A stretch of DNA of 64,000 nt from DYRB01 sp963709645 (GTDB lineage Bacteria; Pseudomonadota; Gammaproteobacteria; Chromatiales; Chromatiaceae). The translations under genes were made by a program, and so were the position numbers. Within the stretch, counting starts at the first letter, position 1. Each line of letters starts with the position of its first letter. Positions 38,837 through 46,305 of this stretch are shown here, one piece after another. Under the pieces are notes generated by a model. That model did not search any database and was not told the DNA's origin. It saw nothing but the letters and a program-made list of their open reading frames with translations. Location of the stretch: the NCBI GenBank assembly GCA_963709645.1, contig CAVPXP010000048.1, forward strand, positions 62,001 through 126,000. The letters run 5' to 3'.

Positions 38837-39391
38837 TCAGCGGCGCCGGGGAATGAAGATCTCCACGATCCCGTCGCCCCATTGCACTTGCATCGCAGCA
38901 ACATCGGCATCGAACGCTAAGGAGACCCACTGGGTTGCCCAGCCGACCTGCTGCATCTGCATACTAGCGCCGCCCGAGGCGCCCGCCATGGAGCGGCTCT
39001 GGATCATCAGGACGCCGCCTTCCACGCCGATATCGAGGGCTGGCGTCCCCGGTTGTCCGGTGCGCACGCGGATCAGGTAGCCGGCGGGAGACTGGCTTTG
39101 CTCCACGAAGAGGCCGGCGGACGGCCTGGTCGAAGACCAGGGAATCTCCTGATACTGCCAGAACTGGGTCCCGTATTGGCCAAAGGGAGGGGCCAGGTAG
39201 TCCGCGGACCAGGGCCGCCCCCGGGCCAGGCCCAGGGCTCCGGGGTTGGTCTGGTAATACCACATCCAATGCGCAGGTGAGGCAGGGGCTTCCTGGGAGC
39301 ACCAGTCCCACCAGGCGGCGTCGGGCGCCGCGGTCTGGAGGGCGAGGCCCATTCCTAGGGCGACCAGGGGGGTCGTTCGAGTTCTGTTCAC
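38837..39391 (-). CDS. Exported Hsp20-like (alpha-crystallin-domain) protein
   Basis: 184 residues. The GTG at 39391 opens a likely signal peptide (NRTRTTPLVALGMGLALQTA, cleavage near APDA). An aromatic-rich middle (WWDWCSQEAP, MWYYQTNPG, WSADYLAPPFGQYG) precedes a C-terminal alpha-crystallin-like beta sandwich: GYLIRVRTG, LDIGVEGGVLMIQSRS and the final QWGDGIVEIFIPRR. Most small heat-shock proteins are cytosolic; an exported one is less usual and might protect envelope proteins. The domain call rests on pattern similarity alone. Confidence 0.6.
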   Translation of the reverse strand: MNRTRTTPLVALGMGLALQTAAPDAAWWDWCSQEAPASPAHWMWYYQTNPGALGLARGRPWSADYLAPPFGQYGTQFWQYQEIPWSSTRPSAGLFVEQSQSPAGYLIRVRTGQPGTPALDIGVEGGVLMIQSRSMAGASGGASMQMQQVGWATQWVSLAFDADVAAMQVQWGDGIVEIFIPRRR

Positions 39392-39534
39392 GTTCTTATC
39401 TACCGGTAAGGTCAATCGGCGCTTTGACCATACACCAACTCCCATTCCTCGGCTGCCCCGCCGTGGTCAACCCAAGGGTCCAAACTCGGGTTAGGATTGG
39501 GACCCGCGTCCAACACAAGTAGGGAGGCCGGCCT

Positions 39535-42258
39535 ATGCCGCTCGTCGTGGTCCTGATCGTTTTGGTACTGCTCTTGGGGGTGGCCCTGCGCAGCGATGGG
39601 TTGTTGGTTGCCGCTCTGCTGGGCGCGCCCCTGGCATTCGCCGTGGCGCGGCTCTGGGGAAGGATGGAGGCGGTGGAGCGAGGGCTCGCGGTTCTGCGCC
39701 GCGCCGCTAGCCTCGTACCCCCGGCTGGGCATGGGACCCCGGCCTCTCCCGAGGCAGCGCCGTCCCAGCCGCAGGCCGGATGGCGGGCCGCCTCTGGCGA
39801 TGCCGCTGGGCACCTAGAGCTGCCTGACCTGGACTTCAGCGCCGCGCCGGCCGTCGGACGGCCACCCCCGGCCGAAGGGAATCGGCCCCGGCCTGAGTCG
39901 ATTCCTGCTGGCCGTCCGGCGGACTCGGCCGCTGCCCTCGACGCCGCCCTGGCAGCGGTGCGCGGCTTTTTCACCGATGGCAACCTCGTGGTGCGCGTCG
40001 GCATTCTGGTTCTCTTCATCGGGGTCGCGTTCCTGCTCAAGTATGCCGCCGAGCACAGCCTGATTCCGCTCTCCCTGCGTCTGGGCGGGGCGGCGGCGGG
40101 CGGGCTTGTACTGCTCGGCATCGGGTGGCGCCTGCGGCATGCCCGCCGGCTCTATGCTCTGCTGCTGCAGGGGGCGGGGATCGGGGTGACCTTCCTCACC
40201 GCCTTCGCCGCTGTGCGTCTCTTCGGGGTGCTGGATCCGCTCCCGGCCCTCGCCCTCATGATTGTCCTGGTGGCTGCTACCGGCGCCCTGGCGGTGGTCC
40301 AGGATGCGCCGGGATTGGCGGGGTTCGGGGTCGCCGGGGGTTTCCTCGCCCCGATCCTGGTTTCCACCGGCACGGGGTCCCACGTGGTCCTGTTCAGCTA
40401 CTACGCCCTGCTCAACCTTGGCATCCTCGGCATTGCCTGGTTCAAGGCATGGAAGGCATTGAACCTTGAGGGTTTCCTCTTCACTTTTGGGGTCGGGACC
40501 CTGTGGGGGGTCCGCTATTACAAGCCAGAGTTCTTCGCCACCGTAGAGCCCTTTCTCCTGCTCGACTTCGCCCTCTACCTGGTGGTCGCCATCTTGTTCG
40601 CCCTGCGCCAGCCGCCGCGCCTCCGGGGGCTGGTGGATGGGACCCTGGTCTTCGGTCTGCCGCTCGCGGTCTTCGCCCTCCAGGGGGCCCTGGTGGCGGG
40701 TCGGGAGTACGGCCTGGCCTGGAGCGCCATGGGACTGGGGCTGACCTACCTCCTGGCGGCGTTGGCCATGCGCCTGCATGGGGCCGCGGGTCTGAAACTC
40801 CTGACCGAGGGCTTCCTGGCCCTGGGTGCCGCCTTCCTGACCATCGCCATTCCCCTGGCCCTGGACGGGCACTGGACCAGCGCCCTGTGGGCCGCAGAGG
40901 GGGCCGCCCTGGTCTGGATTGGGGTGCGCCAGGCGCGGATTCTGGCGCGGGCGTCCGGTCTGGCCCTGCAACTGGCTGCGGGGCTCGCCTTCCTGGTGGC
41001 GGGGCCGGCGGGGACGGGCTCCGTACCGGTCCTGAACGGCGATGGCCTTGGGTATTTGATCCTGGCCCTGTCGGGGCTCTTCTCCAGTCACTATCTGGAG
41101 CGCCGTGCGGCAGTCCTGTGGCCGGCGGAGGCCCCGCTGAGTTGGGCTTTCCTAGCCTGGGGCGGCTGCTGGTGGCTGGCCTTGGGAGCACACGAGACTG
41201 ACCGCTTCCTAGACAACCCCACCGGGTACACCGCCTTTCTTGTGTTCCTCGCGGGGAGCGGTCTGGCTGCCGAGCTGATCACCCGCCGCCTGGGCTGGGT
41301 GGGACTGAGGCTGGCGGGGCTGGGCTTGCTCCCCTTGCTATGGGCAATGGCGTGGCTGGACGCGGTCTTTGCCCTCCACCCTCACCCCCTGGCGGCGTGG
41401 AACGGCCCGGCCTGGGTCCTGGCCCTGGGTGCGCAGGGTTGGCTGCTATACCGCTGCGCGGGGGATTGGCCGGCCGAACCCCTCCGTCTCTGGCACGGGG
41501 CCGGGCTCTGGCTGCTGGTCCTGCTCCTCGGCGTCGACCTGGGTTGGTGGGGCGATCGCCTGTGGGCCGGCGAGGCTTGGGAGTGGGTTGGCTGGGCCCT
41601 GCCGGCGGTGCTGGTCATGGTGGCGCTGGTCCTGGCACCGACGCGGTTGCCCTGGCCGGTGCGGGCCTATCCCGAGGATTACCGTCGCTACCACCTGGTT
41701 CCCATCGCCGTCGGCCTGGGGGTCTGGGCGGTGTTGGGAACCCTCACAAGGGCGGACCCCAGCCCGCTGCCCTTCGTGCCCTTGATCAACCCTCTGGCGC
41801 TGACCCAGCTCGCCGTGGTTGTCCTACTCTGGCACTGGTCGCGCTCAGGGCCAGTCGCGGTGCGTGGCCCGCTCCCAGGCGTGGCCCTGGTGGCCTTCGC
41901 CGTCTTGAACGGCTGGGTCGCCCAGGGGGTCCACCACCTGGCGGGGGTGGCGTATACGGCTCAGGCCCTGTTCGACTCGACCCTGTTCCAGGCAGCTCTG
42001 TCCATTGTCTGGGGCTTGAGCGCACTGGTGGCCATGTGGCTTGGCAACCGTCGGGGGGAGCGTCCGGTCTGGGTTGCGGGGGGCCTGCTGCTGGGGCTGG
42101 TGGTGGCTAAGCTCTTCGTGGCGGACCTGGCTGGGACCGGTTCTGTGGCCCGCATCGTGTCCTTCATTGGGGTCGGGGTCATGATGTTGGCGGTCGGTTA
42201 CCTGGCACCGCTGCCGCCGCGAGCGGCCGACGAGCGGGCCCAGTTGGGCCGGGGTTAA
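39535..42258 (+). CDS. DUF2339 polytopic membrane protein
   Basis: 907 residues with more than 20 predicted membrane helices. After a first helix (1-20), a Pro/Ala-rich cytosolic or periplasmic linker runs to about 140; then FFTDGNLVVRVGILVLFIGVAFLLKYAAEH opens the DUF2339 domain, which continues to the C-terminus (IVSFIGVGVMMLAVGYL). The family has no settled function. The start at 39535 has GGGAGG eight bases upstream. It is flanked by a divergent exported gene and a convergent small gene, so it is probably monocistronic. Confidence 0.88.
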   Translation: MPLVVVLIVLVLLLGVALRSDGLLVAALLGAPLAFAVARLWGRMEAVERGLAVLRRAASLVPPAGHGTPASPEAAPSQPQAGWRAASGDAAGHLELPDLDFSAAPAVGRPPPAEGNRPRPESIPAGRPADSAAALDAALAAVRGFFTDGNLVVRVGILVLFIGVAFLLKYAAEHSLIPLSLRLGGAAAGGLVLLGIGWRLRHARRLYALLLQGAGIGVTFLTAFAAVRLFGVLDPLPALALMIVLVAATGALAVVQDAPGLAGFGVAGGFLAPILVSTGTGSHVVLFSYYALLNLGILGIAWFKAWKALNLEGFLFTFGVGTLWGVRYYKPEFFATVEPFLLLDFALYLVVAILFALRQPPRLRGLVDGTLVFGLPLAVFALQGALVAGREYGLAWSAMGLGLTYLLAALAMRLHGAAGLKLLTEGFLALGAAFLTIAIPLALDGHWTSALWAAEGAALVWIGVRQARILARASGLALQLAAGLAFLVAGPAGTGSVPVLNGDGLGYLILALSGLFSSHYLERRAAVLWPAEAPLSWAFLAWGGCWWLALGAHETDRFLDNPTGYTAFLVFLAGSGLAAELITRRLGWVGLRLAGLGLLPLLWAMAWLDAVFALHPHPLAAWNGPAWVLALGAQGWLLYRCAGDWPAEPLRLWHGAGLWLLVLLLGVDLGWWGDRLWAGEAWEWVGWALPAVLVMVALVLAPTRLPWPVRAYPEDYRRYHLVPIAVGLGVWAVLGTLTRADPSPLPFVPLINPLALTQLAVVVLLWHWSRSGPVAVRGPLPGVALVAFAVLNGWVAQGVHHLAGVAYTAQALFDSTLFQAALSIVWGLSALVAMWLGNRRGERPVWVAGGLLLGLVVAKLFVADLAGTGSVARIVSFIGVGVMMLAVGYLAPLPPRAADERAQLGRG

Positions 42259-42319
42259 CCCAGGGGTGCCATTTGCGGCGCGCCGCCCCCGCATTGGGCG
42301 GCCGCCCGGACGACTGGAC

Positions 42320-42529
42320 TCAGCCCTCGGCCGGGGTCTCGGCGGCGGTTTCCTCCGCCGGGGCCGGCGGATTGGGGTTGGGGCCGGACAGCTTGATCAA
42401 CTCGGCCTCGACCAGGAGCTTAGTTTTTTCGTCGCCCTTGACCCATTGCCGCTTGCTGTCCTGGACCGCGTAGCGGCCGGAGCGCTTTTGATAGATGGTG
42501 TAGTCGCCGGTGGTTTTGACTTTGTTCAC
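42320..42529 (-). CDS. Small basic-acidic protein of unknown function, 69 aa
   Basis: The GTG start at 42529 has GAGGAG nine bases upstream. The first half (VKTTGDYTIYQKRSGRYAV, then QWVKGDEKTKLLVEAELIK) looks like a small beta-rich domain; the tail (about 48-69) is a Pro/Ala/Glu-rich disordered stretch. I recognise no named family. It ends 61 bases from the convergent DUF2339 stop and precedes another small gene on the same strand. Confidence 0.65.
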   Translation of the reverse strand: MNKVKTTGDYTIYQKRSGRYAVQDSKRQWVKGDEKTKLLVEAELIKLSGPNPNPPAPAEETAAETPAEG

Positions 42530-42589
42530 GTTCGGGGTCTCCTCGATGGTTTGGCGTTGGTCTGGGGTTGGGTCGCATGGGCTCTGGCG

Positions 42590-42970
42590 TCAGGGCCCCA
42601 ACAGAGGCTCCAGATCCGCCGGACGGACCGGCTGGACCAGGACGGCGTGGAGCGGAAAACGCTCCGCCAGCCGGTCCACGAAGGGGCGCTGGGCCTTGTC
42701 CACTAGGACGATCATTCGCGCCTCGGGGGCGTGCCTCTGCAGGCTGGCCAGGAAGGTGTCCAGGTTGCTGACGTTGGCGCCGGCGTAGTTGTTGCCGAAG
42801 CCGTAGAAGAACTCCGCAACCACGAAACTCGGCTTGTGGCGCTTGAGTGCCTGCATCGCCTTGCGCTGGGACGCGAGGCGCTCCTCGCGGATGCCGAGCC
42901 TGCGGTACAGGTCCGAGAGGTTCGGGTGTCCGGGGGACTCGACGATGGAGAACAGGACCGGCGCGGGCAA
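42590..42970 (-). CDS. Conserved-type small protein with alpha/beta (receiver-like) pattern, 126 aa
   Basis: Reads from a TTG at 42970 preceded by GGAGG about five bases upstream. Alternating strands and helices (PSFVVAEFFYGFG, then EARMIVLVDKAQ and HAVLVQPVRPADLEPLL) resemble a CheY-like fold, but the phosphoacceptor aspartate pattern is not evident. No signal peptide or membrane helix. I cannot assign a function. Confidence 0.6.
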   Translation of the reverse strand: MPAPVLFSIVESPGHPNLSDLYRRLGIREERLASQRKAMQALKRHKPSFVVAEFFYGFGNNYAGANVSNLDTFLASLQRHAPEARMIVLVDKAQRPFVDRLAERFPLHAVLVQPVRPADLEPLLGP

Positions 42971-43056
42971 AGGGCCTCCGTTAGCGAGGTTCCATTGTGC
43001 CCGCTGCGCGGTCCAGGCGCAAAGTGCGATAAGCGCCCCGTCCGGCCCGCGGCGGC

Positions 43057-44247
43057 TCAGTCCTCTGCCAGGGCCTGCACCAGATCCGCCTCGATGTCCG
43101 CGCAGTCCTCCAGGCCGATAGACAGCCGCACCAGACCCTCGCCGATACCGTGCCGGGTGCGCTCCTCCGGGGTATAGGTGGAGTGGGTCATGGAGGCCGG
43201 GTGCTGGGCCAGGGTCTCGCAGTCCCCCAGACTCACCGCCCGGGTGACCAGCCGCAGACGGTCCATAAAGCGTACCCCGGCTGTGTAGCCGCCCTTGAGC
43301 TCCAGGGCGATCATTCCGCCGGGCAGGCCCATCTGGCGGCGGGCCAGTTCGGCCTGGGGGAAGCCCGGGAGCCCCGGGTAGGCGACCCAGGCCACCGCCG
43401 GGTGGCGCTCCAGTGTCGCCGCCAGGGCTTGGGCCGAGGCACAGTGGCGTTCCATGCGCAGCGCCAGGGTCTTGATCCCGCGCAAGACCAGGTAGGCGTC
43501 CATCGCGGAGATGCAGGCGCCCGTCATCTCCTTGATGCCGAAGAAGCGGATGCGGTCGATCAGCTCTCGCGTCCCCACCGCGGCTCCGGCGATCAGGTCC
43601 CCATGGCCGCCCAGATATTTGGTGGCGGAGTGCACCACCAGGTCCGCCCCCAGCGCCAGGGGCTGTTGCAGGTAGGGGGTACAGTAGGTGTTGTCCACGA
43701 TGGTCAGGGCGCCATGGCGCCGCGCAATGGCGCTCACCGCGGCGATGTCGATTAAGCGCATGTTGGGGTTGGCCGGGGTTTCGTAGTAGACCACCCGGGT
43801 GTTGGGGGTCAGGGCCGCCTCCAGGACCTCCGAACGGGTCAGGTCGGCGAACCGGACCTCTATCCCAAGCCGGGTCAGGCCGTGCTCCAGGTAGGCGAAG
43901 GTGCAGCCGTAGAGCGTCTGATCGGCGACGATGGCGTCGCCGGCCTGGAGCAGGGTCCAGAGGGCGGCGGTGATGGCCCCCATGCCCGAGGCCGTCGCCA
44001 ACCCGGCCTCGCCTCCTTCGAGGTTGGCCAGGCGCTCCTCCAGGACCGAAACCGTCGGGTTACCGACCCGGGAGTAGACGTAGCCCTGGGATTCGCCGCG
44101 GAAACGCCGCTGGCCCTCGGCCACGTCCGGGAAGGCGTAAGTGGAGTTGAGGTAGACCGGCGGGCTCAAGGCGCCGTCGTGGTCCAGGGGGTCGTAGCCA
44201 TGATGGATGGCGCGGGTGGAGAAACCCAGGTCTCGGGTATCGGACAT
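43057..44247 (-). CDS. mdeA: Methionine gamma-lyase (Cys/Met PLP enzyme)
   Basis: 396-residue PLP enzyme of the trans-sulfuration family. The Schiff-base lysine is K210 in HSATKYLGGHGD, and GMGAITAALWTLL and NTYCTPYLQQPL are typical. C115 in LYGCTF matches the active-site cysteine that distinguishes methionine gamma-lyases from cystathionine beta/gamma-lyases, where it is usually Gly or Pro. The expected reaction is L-methionine to methanethiol, 2-oxobutyrate and ammonia. O-acetylhomoserine sulfhydrylase activity is an alternative that sequence alone cannot exclude. No adjacent gene is clearly functionally linked. Confidence 0.85.
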   Translation of the reverse strand: MSDTRDLGFSTRAIHHGYDPLDHDGALSPPVYLNSTYAFPDVAEGQRRFRGESQGYVYSRVGNPTVSVLEERLANLEGGEAGLATASGMGAITAALWTLLQAGDAIVADQTLYGCTFAYLEHGLTRLGIEVRFADLTRSEVLEAALTPNTRVVYYETPANPNMRLIDIAAVSAIARRHGALTIVDNTYCTPYLQQPLALGADLVVHSATKYLGGHGDLIAGAAVGTRELIDRIRFFGIKEMTGACISAMDAYLVLRGIKTLALRMERHCASAQALAATLERHPAVAWVAYPGLPGFPQAELARRQMGLPGGMIALELKGGYTAGVRFMDRLRLVTRAVSLGDCETLAQHPASMTHSTYTPEERTRHGIGEGLVRLSIGLEDCADIEADLVQALAED

Positions 44248-44413
44248 GGCAGGGCGGGGGCTCCGGCGAGCGATCGGGCGGGCAGGCTAACCGGGCGAGG
44301 TCTGGGGTGCAATGGTTTGCGCGTGAGGCAAACGGGAGTGATCGGGCAACAGGACATCGGCAGCCCGAGGCGATCTGGCAGGCGGCTGAGGGTGGGTACA
44401 GTTTCGGGGGCAG

Positions 44414-46099
44414 TCAGCCGCTTCTCGTCCGCACCGAGCCCTGCTGGTTGGGCGTCTCGTTGGCAGGCCGCATCAGGGCGGTCAGGTGCTCGACGGTGAA
44501 ATCCACGGCGTCGCGGAAGGGGTAAAGCACGATGGGGGTACCAAGGCGCCACAGCGCGGCGCCTTGGGCCTCGTCTCGTGCCACGACGGCGATCTCGCCG
44601 CGGAACGGTCGTTCCGTCAGACCGTGCATCAAGGCCCGGTTGGAGTCCAGATCCGGCAGCGTGCTGACGGCCCAGCGCACCCCGTCCAGCGGCAGGCTGT
44701 CCAGGAAAGCGGGGTCCTGACCGTCGCCAAAGCGCACCAGCAGATCCTCGCAGCCCAGATCCCTCACCAGTTCTGGGTCGAAATCCACGCCAAGCACCGA
44801 AAGACCTTCTTCTTTCAATCGCTTGGCTAGGCGTTTGCCATAGCGTCCAAGTCCGAACACCACCACATCCGGTTGTTCGCCCCCCTGGGCGTGCTGCTCG
44901 ACGGCCAACTCCCGGTACGGATGCCGGCGCTCGAAGTGTCCAACAAAGGCGGCCAGGCGGTTATACAGGGGCTGGGAGTACAGGATCATGTACGTGGACA
45001 GGGTGATGGTAACCACACCCACCAGGGTCGTGAGCCCCAGTGCCTCGATCCCGACATGCCCGAGGGTGATGCCCATCGCCACGAATACGATGGAGAACTC
45101 GCTGATCTGGGCGACGGTGAGCCCGGCCAGAAAGCCGGTGCGCTTGCGGTAGCCCATGTAACCCATGATGGCCATGACGATCAGCGGATTGCCGATGAGT
45201 ACGAAGACCGACAGCACCAAGGCGGGCCAGACCTCCGCCCCCAGCGTGGAGAAGTCCAGCTTGGCCCCGAGGTCGATAAAGAAAAACAGCAAGAGAAAGT
45301 CGCGGATGCCGGTGAGCCGCGCCCCGATGGCCTCGCGATAGGCCGTGGACGCCAACGAGAATCCCGCCAGGAAGGCGCCGGCCTCCTTCGAGAACCCGGC
45401 CAGTTCCCCCATGGCCGCGAGCCCCGTTCCCCATGCGATGGCGAACACCAGCAGCAGTTCCTGGGAGCGCGCCATGATGCGCACGACGTTCGGCAGCACG
45501 TAGCGCATCAACACGACCATCAGCACCGCCGCGACCGACACCCGCCCAATCAGCGATCCAGCCACCTGCCAGGCATCGGTGTTCGTGCCGACGCTGAGCG
45601 CGCTCATGGCCATCATGGCGAGCACGACGGCGATGTCCTGCACGATCAGAAAGCCGACGGCGATGCGACCGTGCAACGAGTCCAACTCGCGCTTGTCGGA
45701 GAGCAGCTTGACGATGATGATGGTGCTGGAGAAGGTCAGCGCTACGGCGACATAGACGGCCTCGGCGACCCCCTTGCCCAGCGCCAGGATGAGGACGAAG
45801 CCGAACAAGATGGTGAAGGCGAGCTGACCCAGGCCCGTTGCCAGGGCCACGGGCCCGATGTGGCGGACATGGGTCAGGTCCAGCTTCAGGCCGACCACGA
45901 ACAGGAGTACGGCAACGCCGACCTGGGCCAGGAGGTCGATCTGGTCGTGCGACCGTACCAAACCGAAGCCCGCCGGCCCCACCGCGATGCCCACGACGAT
46001 ATAGGCGATCAGCACCGGTTGGCGCAGGCGCACCGCCACGGCGCCCGCCAGGGCGGCGATCGCCAGGAGAACGGCCAGCTCTACAAAGGGTTCGTGCAT
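44414..46099 (-). CDS. CPA2-family cation:proton antiporter with TrkA-N domain (YbaL/KefB-like)
   Basis: 561 residues: a CPA2 membrane domain (AVAVRLRQPVLIAYIVVGIAVG at 20-40; helices to about 370, including KEAGAFLAGFSLASTAYREA) followed by an NAD-binding TrkA-N domain (VVVFGLGRYGKRLAKRLKEEG at about 405-425) without TrkA-C. It differs from the kefC gene at 36180 and lacks a KefF partner. It is divergent from a P-type ATPase gene, with 206 bases between the starts, suggesting shared control of ion homeostasis. Ion specificity (K+ or Na+) is not visible. Confidence 0.88.
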   Translation of the reverse strand: MHEPFVELAVLLAIAALAGAVAVRLRQPVLIAYIVVGIAVGPAGFGLVRSHDQIDLLAQVGVAVLLFVVGLKLDLTHVRHIGPVALATGLGQLAFTILFGFVLILALGKGVAEAVYVAVALTFSSTIIIVKLLSDKRELDSLHGRIAVGFLIVQDIAVVLAMMAMSALSVGTNTDAWQVAGSLIGRVSVAAVLMVVLMRYVLPNVVRIMARSQELLLVFAIAWGTGLAAMGELAGFSKEAGAFLAGFSLASTAYREAIGARLTGIRDFLLLFFFIDLGAKLDFSTLGAEVWPALVLSVFVLIGNPLIVMAIMGYMGYRKRTGFLAGLTVAQISEFSIVFVAMGITLGHVGIEALGLTTLVGVVTITLSTYMILYSQPLYNRLAAFVGHFERRHPYRELAVEQHAQGGEQPDVVVFGLGRYGKRLAKRLKEEGLSVLGVDFDPELVRDLGCEDLLVRFGDGQDPAFLDSLPLDGVRWAVSTLPDLDSNRALMHGLTERPFRGEIAVVARDEAQGAALWRLGTPIVLYPFRDAVDFTVEHLTALMRPANETPNQQGSVRTRSG

Positions 46100-46305
46100 G
46101 GGCGTCGATCAGTCGCTCGAAGGGACAGACAGGTGCATTATCCCACCGCGACGGGGTTGGCACGGTCTAGGATGTATCCAGGGAGGGGCGTGACCTGGAT
46201 CGGCTCCCGAATGGTTGCCGAATGCGAAGCGAAATCGCCCACGACACTGCCCGATGTTGCGTGCCTTTACGCAGGAGCTGCGGCGCTGCCGCGAGTCCAT
46301 AGAGC

